Below, in pieces: positions 22,530-34,176 of a DNA stretch of 64,000 nucleotides (position 1 is the first letter of the stretch; the number at the start of each line of letters is the position of its first letter). The notes under the pieces are model-generated. The model was not told the origin of the DNA, ran no database searches, and worked only from the letters and a program-made list of their open reading frames with translations. The position numbers and the translations under genes were made by a program. Source of the DNA: Spirometra erinaceieuropaei (lineage: Eukaryota > Platyhelminthes > Cestoda > Diphyllobothriidea > Diphyllobothriidae); the NCBI GenBank assembly GCA_902702965.1, contig CACRXP010000014.1, positions 953,086-1,017,085 of the forward strand, in the 5' to 3' direction.

Positions 22530-23430
22530 TTTCCCCCATCAAATAATGCTTGGGACACCTCGGATATGGGTTTACTGTCCCGTGAAACTGAAACGCTTCT
22601 TCTTCTGCAAAATCACAGGGAAAGCGCTGGATTCTTATCATAAAACGATATTTCTATGTAGGTTTTTTAGCAAAGAAAATATAATTTTGTGACACTTTAA
22701 TTATGTTTGACTTCTAGTAGAAGCCTATTTTTCTAATATTTACAGGATTACAGTATGTTAGCTAAGTCATAAAATCTATCGAAATTTACAGATGTTTCTC
22801 AATAACTGGCAAAGCGATATCAACTGATTATCTAATACGTATGCTAATTAAGTGGACCATTTAAAGAATAAAAAAACAAACAAATCTTAATGGCAGTGTT
22901 GTTTCGCCTCGAAATGTAGATTTTTTGAAAACTTCCAATATCCCAAAAACGCCAACAAGTGTTGTAATATAGTAAACTTTGTTTGTAGACATACAGGTTA
23001 AAAAGCGGAGTAAATATAAACATTCAAATAAAATAACTTTCACAAATAATGTTTGAACGGAGTTTGCATCCAATTATCCTCTAAGAATTACTGTTATTCC
23101 CTATGAGGCGGTTTTATGACAGACTACATCCCGCAAATAGATTCCAAAACAGTCTTTCAGGGCTTCGTGGTATACTTCAAAATTTTGTGTTGTATATTAT
23201 GTAATTCAACAAAGAGACAAAATTATGCTTGATTTTACCGACGAAAACGTCGACGGAACAAAATGTAGCATAGAGTCACACGGTGCCAGAGCAATCGATG
23301 ATGTCACATTTAAATAGAACTCTAAGGCTTGACCGTAAACAAACGACTTTGTGTTTTTAAGATAGAGAGAGAGGAATTTGCTCTATTTTGAAATCATAAA
23401 TTCCAAATCTTCAAAAAACATTTGCTCCAT
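22530..23430. other. 3' flank of copy b, then non-coding
   Basis: The first 60 bp after the TAA ('ataatgcttgggacac') match the sequence after the stop of copy c, so they are probably conserved 3' UTR. Beyond that I see no exon or repeat partner. Confidence 0.45.
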
Positions 23431-23439
23431 CTACAATGA

Positions 23440-25000
23440 GCAGTAAATAAATTAATAGGTGATTCTCGAGTCAAAAAGGTTAACACAAAAGGAACGATTA
23501 TTATGAGGAAAGTTCAAGTTTGCACGTAAGATAGCGCGCCAGGAATTGCACTACAGAAGATCAGAAAGCCAATGTGCGACAAGACATAAGTCGGAAGCCG
23601 CGGCGCATCGGGCGCGAAGATTTCGCAGAAATAAGACCAAAATGGAAGGGATGGGCAGCGTCACGTATAATCTGACCAGCAAATTGATTGATCATATTGA
23701 AATGTCATCGTGAGTAAGTGTCGACTAAAAAAGATTAGAAACAGTAGCGGGCATTTGGAGGACTCGTTTTAAAATTAAAAGATCTTTTTTGAGCAAAGCA
23801 GAAAAACGACAGGAGAGCAGTATAGGATAAGAGGAAGAGTATCGGCATCGATAAACCGACAGACTAAGGGTTGAGGTGTGTGGTAGGAACGTAAACGACT
23901 AATGTAAAAAAAAGAAGTTTACGACATTTACTAAATATGGAGTCTATATGGAGAGAAAATGAAATATTTGAAGCCAAAGTAACGCCAAGGTACCTGAAAG
24001 AGGACACCTCGTTAGGAATGATGTCAGAGGATTCAGGACTAGGAGGGGGGCGCAGTCGGAAAAAACACTGAACTACTTTTGGTTGCTCATTAGGAGACTA
24101 TTTTCGTCCGACCTTACTAGGACGTAGTTTAGGCCATCATTAAGAGACTGGAGGCGTGTCTGATTTTTGCAAGGTTGTCAGACCACCACATCATCAACAT
24201 ACTTAACCAAAATACAGTCGTTAGGGGATCTTAGATCGTCGGTGTGGAGGGAGAAAAGATGAGGGATAGAATGGAACCTTGAAGAACTCCGCAGTCATTG
24301 GAAAAACCATAGATTTCCGCTTGCTAAAATGTACGAATTGAGTGACGATCCAGCCGGGACAGCCGCACACGGATGTTTTGGTAAGGAGAAGAGGGTGCGG
24401 GATGGTAGTGATGGCGGAGAAGTAGTCAATAAAGGCGTATGCGTACTCGCGGCAACCCTTGTCTTATTCTTTTAGAGCTGAGTGAACCACATCAGCAACA
24501 GCATCTAAAGTACTACGTTTGGTTTTGAATGCAAATTGTGAAGGGTCGGAAAAATTGGAAGACAGAGGCTTTATAATATCTAGGGCAACTACTTCAGCAA
24601 TCTCTGGTGGTGCGGAAATGCAGGTAATAGGACGAAAACATATGGGACCACAATTACCGGGTTTTTTAGGTATAGGAGTGATTCTCACTGAACGCCGTGC
24701 TTCGGGAATTTCCGACTCCATGAAAGACATATGAATAATGTGCGTTAAAATAGAGTCTATCTGAGAGCAATAAGATTTAAGAAGAAAAGGCAAGACACTA
24801 TCCGGTGCGGCAGTTATTGATCCACGGAACCGTTTAAAGTGTTTATCTACTGTTGACATAGACACGGGTTGGACGACAAATAGTTATAGGGGAATGACAT
24901 CTGAGGGAAGATTGAAGTCATTGTGACTAATTAGAAAATTTTTATTAAAGGAGTCCAAATCAGCATCCACATGTACCAGTGTGTTGCGCGTAGTATTTGA
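23440..25000 (-). pseudogene. LINE reverse transcriptase (CR1/Jockey-like), decayed
   Basis: The minus strand encodes non-LTR reverse transcriptase blocks in order. An open segment (24,865-24,467) has 'ITPIPKKPGN', 'FRPITCISAPPEIAEVV' and 'SQFAFKTKRSTLDAV', which are the fingers and motif 1-2 region. 'YAFIDYFSAITTIPH' is motif A. A 'CILVKYVDDVVV' block carries motif C with YVDD at 24,201-24,190. Thumb-like 'SFRYLGVTL' and 'LPLILYCSPV' readings follow down to about 23,500 through several frameshifts. RT motif order and spacing are those of CR1/Jockey-type LINEs; exact clade is inferred. It is 5'-truncated near 25,000. It may be the same family as the endonuclease pieces at 9.1-9.5 and 51.4-51.8 kb. 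Confidence 0.8.
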
Positions 25001-25009
25001 AGGGATTTA

Positions 25010-25620
25010 TGGAATACCTATGAACACCCTAACTTCCCATCATGACCAATCCGAAGGCTACTTCGTAAGTACGCTGACCGTCAAACCGATGAATGATGTA
25101 AGTATAACAGGAAAGCCAAACCTACTGGTCACCGCAAGGCGACCAAACCGCGCAACCACACGGGCGTACAAAATCGACCGAAGCGCAAGGGGAAAGCGAG
25201 CGAAAGAGACCACAAAGAAACCCCGAGGGCCGGGTGGATACCTAAGCCCGTGAAAGAGCAAGGAAAGGTCAAACCCCTATGGTTGGGTAACTGTTCCTAG
25301 CGGGCTGCGGTTGGGTGTGGGGAGGGGAAGTGAGCCGTACGGCAGGCAAAGAAAACAAACGGCAAGCGACCTTAGGAGACCGCACAGGAAGCCAGCAACC
25401 GGGTTAAACGCCTGTACGGCTAAGCCATGAAGAGCTAGTGCAGCCCCTGAAGTATGTAGAAAGGGCAGACCTGCACCGATGAAGTGCACTCAACGCCTAC
25501 GCGCCTAACCAACTCACGCGGTAACCGCATGGAACGCGGTAGGGGAGGCCCCCCCCCCGCCATCGAATACAACGGGGCTGTTTCTTAAAAAAAGGGGGGG
25601 GTGTAGGGTAGCGATCTGTT
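25010..25620. other. GC- and purine-rich tract of unusual composition
   Basis: The plus strand is far richer in G and in CG dinucleotides than its neighbours, with runs such as 'agcgcaaggggaaagcgagcg' and 'ggttgggtgtggggagggg'. It ends in a C10 run (about 25,548-25,557) and a G8 run near 25,594. ORFs (25,058-25,261 and 25,277-25,489, minus; 24,981-25,253, plus) show no domain. It could be an unrecognised repeat, a decayed satellite, or an assembly-prone homopolymer region. Confidence 0.5.
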
Positions 25621-26389
25621 AACACGACTGAAGCATATAGCAATTAGAAGGATAATGGAAAACGTGTTGAATCGCAATTCGCATAGGTTAAGTCTTTCGC
25701 ATTTTACTAAAGATTTCCGTGGAGGGGGGTGCAATGCAATGAGCCCATATAGACAGTCTTGCAGCGCCTCGTTCTCGGGGCGGTTAAAGTGAAGGCGAAA
25801 TTCATCCTGACACAGCCTCTACGCCATATCATGCAAACGTAGCTTGAGTACCCAGTCGTAGTAATGTAGCAAGCGCGCTAAGTGGCCGATGAGCGGGAAT
25901 GTGAACGTCAGCAATAACGTGAAGCAATTTACAGCATAAACACCCTTCCTTCGTCCAATTGGCAGCTGTAAGTATATGCGGGAGGTATGGCAATGGCACC
26001 ACAGCAGAAGACAAGGTATCCCAAAGCGAGGTCGAATACATTACACCCGCGCGGCCAAAACGCCTGAAATATGAAACTTAATAAAAGCACGCCTACTGAT
26101 AAGAAGCAAGTACGTCAACAATGCTGACCCATAATCCCAGGCTACTCAGAATTGTCTAGCCGCGATGACCAATGAGACGCTTAAGATTCATGCAAATTTC
26201 TAGCAGAGAAGAGGGTGAAAAGGGAGCAGGAAGAAGGGGCAAAAAGATGACTAACAGGTTATTTAGCTTGTCAATCTCTGCTTTTATTAAAACGTTAACA
26301 TCCTTAAGGCTGTCAGGTAAGCCCAGATTGTAAAGGGGTTCTTCTTACGCCCAAAGAATTTTCAGACATGGTAAAAAGCTCTACTTTTT
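25621..26389. other. Non-coding interval, nothing recognised
   Basis: One 70-codon minus-strand ORF (25,829-26,041) has no motif. No repeat partner was found. Confidence 0.4.
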
Positions 26390-26720
26390 CATTATTGTTC
26401 GCGTAAGATGCGAACGCAAAGGAATTATCGTAGCCTTCGGCAGAAAAGGCATTGGCATTGCTTTTACAATCACTTCTCTAACTCCACCAAAGTGTTTTCT
26501 TTATGGCAAAATCAGACATTATTAGACTTATATGCATTGTAAGCAAAGGCGGAAATCACCGGTTACTAGCCTTAGCAAAATATAGCCTATGCACACCTGC
26601 AGATCTGGTGATGCGTATAGAACAGATCTGACTTCGCCATAGAACTAAACTGCATTTTATACCTCTTACAACGACCAGACAAAAAGCACTCTATTAATTT
26701 TACATTGAAAACCAGCATGA
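26390..26720 (-). repeat. Repeat R1, copy 2
   Basis: It is very similar to 32,880-33,170 in direct orientation ('ttgcttttacaatcacttctctaact', 'aaaatcagacattattagact', 'ctggtgatgcgtata', 'gacttcgccata'). Both are inverted relative to copies at 16.26 and 39.87 kb. Confidence 0.7.
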
Positions 26721-27530
26721 CCGTGCAGCTGTACACAGAAGTGAGACAAACGGGTTAGAACGCTGAGTGATATAAATTAAAACATTGAACTGAAAGCATA
26801 CGAAAATGCCACTAATTTACTTCTAATTCCGTCCGTCAAAAGCTGCCAACGATCGAGATGCAGGTGAATACTAGAGGTGGACGATTTCTTAGTAGCAAAT
26901 GAACCAATTATCTACCTATTATTTATGTGGTCACTTCTACTCACTGCATAACTAATACACCATGGACAACAGACGACCTCCTAGGAGGTTTTGACAGGTT
27001 AGGTTTCCGCAAATTATTGTTGTGAGATTTCAAATTCAAACATCGCGCGATCGCCATACCACAACAGGCATACTATTCGAAGGCCGAACATATTGACCGC
27101 CAAGTGTCTTTCGTTTACGTAAAAAAAAATATAGCCTTAATAATTTCTACCACGTAATTTGATAAACTGCAATTTGAACTTAGTGTCACTTAGATTAAGA
27201 CTGACAGAACGATTTAACTGAGCAAGTTTGGACCGGTGAATCATTTTGGTTGACAATTACGCGGGCAGCGGGATAACTCGTTTATTTTGTAGGGCATGCA
27301 ACAACTGTCAAATAAAATGGTGACAGTCAACCTGATAAAGTAGCGCTAATTAGATCCGAAGAACAGTAAGTATGATGACGATTCCGACTAAATGCCTAAG
27401 AATATCAGGTATGGTCAGTCTTTGCAAGGAAAAAAGGTCAAAACAATAGCTTTAAATTGGGGATCTCACCGAGACTGTACTGGCATTATTAACCTCAAGC
27501 TCATATCATGCTTTTGGTTGCCGACTGTCT
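26721..27530. other. Non-coding interval, nothing recognised
   Basis: No ORF over 60 codons with support is present before 27,392 and no internal repeat was detected by eye. Confidence 0.4.
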
Positions 27531-27534
27531 CTGT

Positions 27535-27720
27535 ATCATTGGGTTCATCGTTAGTGCTGTCAACAACACCAGTCTAGGACAGGTCAGTTTGGAATCTCGT
27601 GACCAGTGAGCAGTACGACGGATCCGTCTCTTACGGTGAGGTCGCACAACAAAGACAAACCGGCCGCGAATAATTAGGATCAGCAGATACATGCGTGGCT
27701 ATGAAGGAGCCGATGATCAA
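27535..27720 (-). repeat. Repeat C, copy 1
   Basis: It is the inverted counterpart of 41,575-41,870 and 54,285-54,620, sharing (in reverse complement) 'gtgacctc.ccgt', 'ttcgcgg', 'cctgtcc.ag.ctggtgttgttgac' and 'aataaaccca'-like sequence. The class is unknown. Confidence 0.6.
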
Positions 27721-27742
27721 TCTGCAAAATATAAAAAAAATC

Positions 27743-27748
<6 letters not shown>

Positions 27749-27778
<30 letters not shown>
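27749..27778. repeat. (TA)n microsatellite
   Basis: Uninterrupted TA dinucleotides for about 30 bp. It produces spurious Ile/Tyr ORFs on both frames. Confidence 0.9.
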
Positions 27779-27782
<4 letters not shown>

Positions 27783-27839
27783 ATACAGAATATTTTATAA
27801 ACATCCAAGGAGCACAGTATCAACTGTACCGTCATATTT

Positions 27840-28070
27840 TTCCCAATGCTTATCAAATGCTACAAAGCCTGGGGACTGGGAGGGCGGACTGCTGGTGATA
27901 AGCGAGGCAGAAATAGCCATTGCATTTATCCTTACCTTTGGTTGCAATGTTATTTGCCGCTTTGTAGACCATGAGTGCTCTCGAGATCGAGCAACATGGT
28001 ATAGTGGAACGGATGTGCCCCATTCGCAGATTGTTGAGCACCACTGTACTAAATTATATAGCTGTCTGTG
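27840..28070 (+). repeat. Degenerate copy of the 312-bp tRNA-like/hammerhead repeat
   Basis: 'gaggcagaaatagccattgca', 'ctcgagatcgagca', 'ggaacggatgtgcccca' and 'ttgttgagc' follow the order of the repeat's second half. The tRNA-like head and hammerhead core are not recognisable. Confidence 0.5.
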
Positions 28071-28269
28071 AAATTGGTACAGCTTATCGGTCAACAATCG
28101 TAAAATCAGTTTCATGCTCACTGCAAGGCTTGCACTGTCGCATTTATTATTCTTACAATCAGCACTCCCACACTGATTTATATTATACACTTAACGGTGA
28201 TCCTCAACATCTCAATTTGTCATGAGAAATTTCAAATTTGGAATAATAAGGAACCTGCCTTGTTTAATT

Positions 28270-28595
28270 TCCGAGGAAATTAATGCGCGAACTTGGAGTA
28301 ACTCTTTCGAAACAGGCCTTTTCAAGCACGGTCCGAAATTTGATATGAATATTTGAGCTGAAATCCATCAGCTACTGCGTAATAACCGCTTAATATTCAC
28401 AAAACGCCAACAGGCAGCCAGTAGTATAGCGTTGTGCAATAATTTACCGTACTAACAACACAGGTATTAGCTAAAAGCCCAGACACGCGTGTTTAACCGA
28501 TCTTGTGCCGCTGCCTGACGCAGCTGCGAGGGGTTCGGCTCGTCAGTGGGTCCCCCAGCTATCCCCGTGTGTTTTCTGGTATATGAACTCCAGTT
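28270..28595 (+). repeat. Repeat E, copy 2
   Basis: It aligns directly with 6,530-6,810. Its last 87 bp form the left arm of the palindrome described next. Confidence 0.6.
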
Positions 28596-28698
28596 TCAAC
28601 TTGCCTTGTTTAACTGGAGTTCATATACCAGAAAACACACGGGGATAGCTGGGGGACCCACTGACGAGCCGAACCCCTCGCAGCTGCGTCAGGCAGCG
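28509..28698. repeat. Perfect 87-bp inverted repeat with 16-nt loop, abutting the N gap
   Basis: The left arm 28,509-28,595 and right arm 28,612-28,698 are exact reverse complements, separated by 16 nt. The right arm ends exactly where the N run begins, so the true palindrome may be longer. A foldback or scaffolding artefact is at least as likely as a real hairpin element. Confidence 0.9.
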
Positions 28699-28923
28699 NN
28701 NNNNNNNNNNNNNNNNNNNNNNNNNNNNNNNNNNNNNNNNNNNNNNNNNNNNNNNNNNNNNNNNNNNNNNNNNNNNNNNNNNNNNNNNNNNNNNNNNNNN
28801 NNNNNNNNNNNNNNNNNNNNNNNNNNNNNNNNNNNNNNNNNNNNNNNNNNNNNNNNNNNNNNNNNNNNNNNNNNNNNNNNNNNNNNNNNNNNNNNNNNNN
28901 NNNNNNNNNNNNNNNNNNNNNNN
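28699..28923. other. Assembly gap (225 Ns)
   Basis: Run of N; no sequence information. Confidence 1.
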
Positions 28924-31780
28924 CTGTGTGTGCCTCTGATGATAATGGACTTTAGTGAGAGTCCGAGCGTTCGTTCGAATAAAAACCTTAATACAGCCAT
29001 CTCTTGATATTTTGGAAACGTGTTCGGCACTAGATAAGGGACTTCTTTTTAAGTTATTCAGTTTAACCCACTGAATTAGATGAGGAGTATACGCGACCGG
29101 CACCCATGGTTATCTGCCACGTCCAAAGACAAAAGAACCTAATCTTCCTCCCTTACTAGGCGACTTTTAAAATGTGCACAAATTCGGAGTCATGAGCGAG
29201 TGTTTCTAAGTTTATTCAGCCGCTCTGTGTTGAATGTTGTAACACTGAATAGAAAGGTAGGTAAGGCGACAACTGTCTACATATGAGCACGAATTTACAT
29301 TTTATACACTAAAACGGCTCATTCTAAACCCATTCGGATGGCCCATGCGAGCATTTTTTGAATGTTTTTTTTTCAGGTTTATTACGGGGAACATATATAG
29401 ATTTGGTATGTATTTGCAAATTGTACGATAGCACTATTTGGATGTGGGATATTTATTAATGAAATGTTTTCTTGCCAAGTAGTCTGATTCAAATTGCCTT
29501 TCATTCTGGAAGAACATTCATCTTTTTTGACATCCTATATTGGCCGAGCAATCATCACGCTCGAATACAACGCGGCTGATGAGATTTCATCAATTACAAA
29601 TTGCATGCCGGCCATCTAGCAGTTAGCGCACCAGCGAGCAACAAGCCTAGATGAAGCTCGCTCGCTCTACTCGCTCGTGCAATTACAGTATCAAGAGGAG
29701 AGCAAATATCAAAAAAATACTTTTAAAAACACTGCCAGGTTGGGAGAACAGGATTGAGCATTTGATTGTTCAAGAAAAGCGGGGATTGTATAAGAAATAC
29801 CAGTCTGAAGTAGGCGAATGTTTGGTGTGGACGTGTTGCGAAACTTCGCCTTCGTTTCAGTCTTGACTAACGGTGACGTTTAGATTTTCGGAAGACCCAA
29901 TAAAGTAGAATCATCAGAACCTGACAATGGAGCCTTATTTTTAAAGTAAAACAGCGTGCTGTGGTTAATCAGAATATGATAGGTAGGCGTATTTGCTCGA
30001 GTATTGAAGAAGACAAGATCATCAAAGCAGGCAGTTGCGAGCGAACGTAGATATACGCGATTAAAATCACAGCATAAGAGAATAAGATATTCGTAGGAAA
30101 ACATAGCAAGTTTTTACGAAATTCAGTCTAAAAACGGGTTAGGGCAGCTTCACAGGAATAGGTGGAATGCACGTACTAACAAATAGAATGCAATTAAAGT
30201 TACTTAACGAACGGGGTTTAAATAGAACAGCAGCGACATCTGCCGAATCAGCAGAATAAGAAAATAGGGACTTACAGTCTCTATGCCAATTTTGATTAAC
30301 AAAAATGGATACCCCTACACCTTTGCCACAAGATTAAGATTTCCCCTCCGTTCGAAAACAGTTGAAAGATGACACCATTTAACCACGTCTCCTAAAGGCA
30401 AACCACTTCAGTTCTATTGAGTTTTTTTTTCGACAAATTAGCTCCAAACAGGAAGCCTGGAATTGATAATCTGCACATTCACTGAAGCTTGCATGCGAGT
30501 TGTCAGCCAGAGCGGCGTTTCTTCTGATGAATAGGCCCTTGTTGATGCAAATGTGATAAAAATATCACAGAAAGATCGTAAATGCAACATATTGGCCGAA
30601 AAGTGTGGCAGTTTACGTGTAGGCATTGGTTAGTGAAAACAGCGATTTAATTCCCTTCAAAAGTGTGCTAGCGTTCTGTAGAGACGACCACATAATCCTA
30701 AGTCAGACAAAAAGTGATGCAAAAGAGTTAAGTATATCTAAAGGAAATTGGCAAATGTATAATTTATAAAAAAACCACACGTGAATGGACAGCTACAAAA
30801 TCAACGGCTCATATTCAGAGGCCGGCAACAGTATGCCGTCTTTACAGAGAGAGCGTTTCTCCGTTAACATAATTTGAACTTTTTGTTCGTTTTCGCACTG
30901 TTTCGAATTTTAGGTCAGTCTTGAAATACTCCTGAATACGTCATGATTTGAGTGTTGTCACCCGACCGATTATAGAAAATCTCCAATTTATCTGTCTGCA
31001 AATGTACTAAAGTACCTTTTCAAGTCATGTAACAAAGCAACGAATTTTTAGGGTTTATTTTTCATGTAGAGGGTCGTTAGGGTTACATTTGAAGTCTCAT
31101 TTAAACAGAGAAGATCAATTTTCAATAAAATGACCGTTCACAACGGAGGGCAGCAACAGATGTGCTTTCGAGTAATCAGAAAACGTTTTCTAGTAAGTCA
31201 CCCCTTTGAGTAGTGCTTAATACTGAACGCTTTTGGGGGATCTCTGTGAACTTTGAATTTTTGCACGGCGAGCCCAAAACAAATTGACAATTCTGCTCGT
31301 CTATAAACGTCCCTAAAAATTACAATACGTTTATAACGTAGGCAAGATAATATGCGTCTCTCTATACATTACACCCATTTCTACTATTCATGCTAGCTTT
31401 TAGATTCCGTTTTTCGATTACGAATGCACGACTAGTGTCCATATAAATACTAATATTTTGTTGTGATTATTAGTTTTTGTCCGTTTCATTTCTAAAAAGG
31501 TCATATGCAGAAGCTATACTACACGACCGGTAATGTTTTATATGTTCAAAGCTTGACGTGTTCATTTAGTGGTGGTAATTTATGTGACATAGCGTACATC
31601 TTTCCAAACTGCAAACAATTTCAGCCCATTTAAACGGACAAATCTCTATCTAAGTTAAATTACTGCGAGGCACCAAATGACACAGAATGAATAGAACATC
31701 TGTTTCTCTGGAAATAGCCTTTGCGCTAACAAGTTAGTTGCCACGGTTAGCATCTGGCGTGAATAAATTTTCAAGTATGG
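28924..31780. other. Non-coding interval, nothing recognised
   Basis: ORFs at 29,651-29,866 (plus), 29,880-30,104 (minus) and 30,438-30,626 (minus) have no motif, signal peptide or paralogue. I see no RNA gene or repeat partner within the window. Confidence 0.4.
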
Positions 31781-31926
31781 CAATCTCTGTTTATTAAAAC
31801 TCTCGCATACCGCATTTGCAGTGAGGCACTGTGGGGCAGATTATAGTGGTTCACGATCATAATCTGTGCACAGAAAATGCAAAGGATGTTCTCTAAAAAC
31901 GCAATACAACCAAACTCGTGTTTAAG
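31781..31926 (+). repeat. 145-bp direct repeat, left copy
   Basis: It is nearly identical to 32,373-32,519 ('tctctgtttattaaaactctcg', 'gcagattatagtggttcac', 'atgcaaaggatgttctctaaaaacgcaa'). The two copies flank repeat G. Confidence 0.85.
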
Positions 31927-31929
31927 TAC

Positions 31930-32372
31930 ACTATCGATATCGATGATGTCCACCGTGTGCCCCTCAGACTGCATTGTGGAGCAGGGACGGTGACTTTCGC
32001 AGGGGTTTAAAGTGCCAGTAGACTTGCGCTGCATCTACCTACACTCTCTCCACCTCCACCGTCTGAGCCCGGTGTCAAGACCAAGTCAAGAAGACCGGAG
32101 ACGTGGGAGGCCGCAGGTAGATGGCTCGAACGGTTCCTCACCTTGGCGTTCCATCACACCCCCTGGTCCACACACAATTGACAAGGATTTTAACCACAAT
32201 ACAATGGGGTGACAGCAGTGGTCCAGTTGTGCGACGAATGCCGACAACAGGGTCCGCCAGCGCAAACCGCAAATTTTGGCATTTGTTATTGCGCATAGAT
32301 AACGCCTGCCAGAGTCCGAAGTGGCCCCCGTGTTGGTCCAGCGCATCTAACGCGTGGCCCGTTTGGAGGGCA
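31930..32372 (+). repeat. Repeat G, copy 1
   Basis: This GC-rich block contains 'gggacggtgactttcgc', 'ctgcatctac', 'agtcaagaagaccggag' and 'agatggctcgaacgg'. Parts recur at 35,765-36,010 and 61,960-62,200. Small ORFs on both strands (66-88 codons) follow the GC-richness and show no domain. Confidence 0.6.
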
Positions 32373-32519
32373 GTCTCTGTTTATTAAAACTCTCGTGTAC
32401 CGCATTTGCAGTGAGGCGCTGTAGGGCAGATTATAGTGGTTCACAGTCATAATCTGTGCACAGAAAATGCAAAGGATGTTCTCTAAAAACGCAAGACAAC
32501 CAAAGTTGTGTTTAAGTTG
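32373..32519 (+). repeat. 145-bp direct repeat, right copy
   Basis: Partner of 31,781-31,926, with only scattered substitutions. Its length exceeds a target-site duplication. It may be an unclassified terminal repeat or a local duplication around the repeat G insertion. Confidence 0.85.
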
Positions 32520-32879
32520 ACTATTTATATAGTAAAAAAGAGTGAGTGAACTCAGTTTTAGATGCTTTTAAAAAGCAGATAAAAGTCCAGGTGATAAATA
32601 ATAATCTGCTTCTAGAGGCTAATAATAATGCCAGATGCATATTTCAAAAAATCAACAAATCTAAAAATAGCTTGATATATGAAACCGGTTGCTGGGAGCC
32701 ATAGAAGACATTTTGTAGGGCAAACCTGCAGACATGACGACACGTAAATAAACAAACAACTTCTTCTGCCACAGCCGTGTTCCTAGCAAATTATATCTTC
32801 TAATCATAGTTAACAAATACTGTGTGCTACTGTCACACAACTCACATATTCCCCTTAATTTCGTATCTGTTATCCCAAT

Positions 32880-33170
32880 TAGTGTTTGTGATAATTGTTC
32901 GCATAAGGTGCATAAGCAAAGAAGTAAGCGTAGCTTTCCGCAGAAATAGCATTAGCATTGCTTTTACAATCACTTCTCTAACTGCTCCAAAAGGCGTTCT
33001 TTATGGAAAATCAGACATTATTAGACTAAGTTGCATTGTTAGCAAAAGCGGAAATCACCCTTGCAGGTCTGGTGATGCGTATAGGGCAGTCCTGACTTCG
33101 CCATATAATTGAACTGCATTTTATACCTATTACAACGACCAGGCAAAAGCCTTCTATTGATTTTACATTG
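32880..33170 (-). repeat. Repeat R1, copy 3
   Basis: Direct match to 26,390-26,720. The 96-codon ORF here (32,822-33,112) is not open in the other copies and is not considered real. Confidence 0.7.
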
Positions 33171-34176
33171 ACAACCAACATGAACTTATCGTACACGCTG
33201 TCGCATGATGCAAATTTCAGTTCCGCAAATTACATCCCGTTTTCCTTTAGCTAGTTAATAAGTATTGCCTTTGACATCTGGTCTTGATCTTCAACGCTAG
33301 CAGTAAAAATGTATTACCAGGAAGCCATGTAACTAGGATTGCATAAAAAGACTCTTGCCAATTCAAACGCACGTTATGCATTTTCCAAAACACATCATAT
33401 TCGCCAGCCGAGTTCCACTCCCTATATTCCGATAACGACACAGATCAAAATATATTGCTTTTTTTCTCTATTAACACAAATATTATGTTTCCCAGTGTTA
33501 TTTGTAATACGTGTCGTGCGTTTTCATTATTTTCCGATAAAACCCTGACTTGACCTCACTGTCCTACGTCTGTACGGCAATACAACTGCTCATTCCTCTA
33601 CTCACATACATAAAATTATAACGAAATGCAAGCATGACTGACTACCACCGTTCCACATTGTGGATTACGTCAGCGGCTCTGTTGTCAGATGGAACAGCTG
33701 TGCGTTTCTCGAAAAATGAAAACTTGCTCGAGTACCCTTAACCAAGTACTTATAACCTTCATTTAACTAGTAATAATTGGCGTAATATACGCTAAACGCC
33801 TTATCGTTGTTTGCCCTATATTTTCACCTTTTGCCTGATTCTGTGATGCACAAATTGAGCAAACATGCGATTATCGGATTTTCACTAGCCATCTTTTATA
33901 ACGATCATGTCACAGCTCATTCTTTTGCCTGCGTATATACAAAATGAAAATCTGCATCATTGAAGACAGACTTTCTGTTATTTTATCTTGCTGTATTTCT
34001 ACTAACATAACCGATAAAAACAGCCTTTACGGAATATGCATTCCTGATGTTTCCTCACGAAACCTATCAGAATCTGCAACGTAAATGCGTTGACATACTT
34101 TCAAATGCAAAACCCTTCATTTTCTGTAATGAAACGTCGAAATGAATTTATTGTTTTTTTCTTGTTACCCACACAT
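33171..34176. other. Non-coding interval; 3' flank of gene copy e
   Basis: Small ORFs at 33,247-33,441 (minus) and 33,339-33,548 (plus) overlap and lack support. Sequence just below 34,177 would be the 3' UTR of copy e. Confidence 0.4.

Noticed and set aside
27691..28190. 126-131 codon ORFs around the TA microsatellite
   Set aside because: They are created by the TA tract and a degenerate copy of the hammerhead repeat.
28546..29103. ORFs of 113-160 codons crossing the N gap
   Set aside because: They consist mostly of unknown residues and palindrome sequence; no evidence of coding.
33247..33441. Minus-strand ORF as an exon of the family
   Set aside because: Only a few residues resemble the 41.1-kb ORF, with no splice signals.
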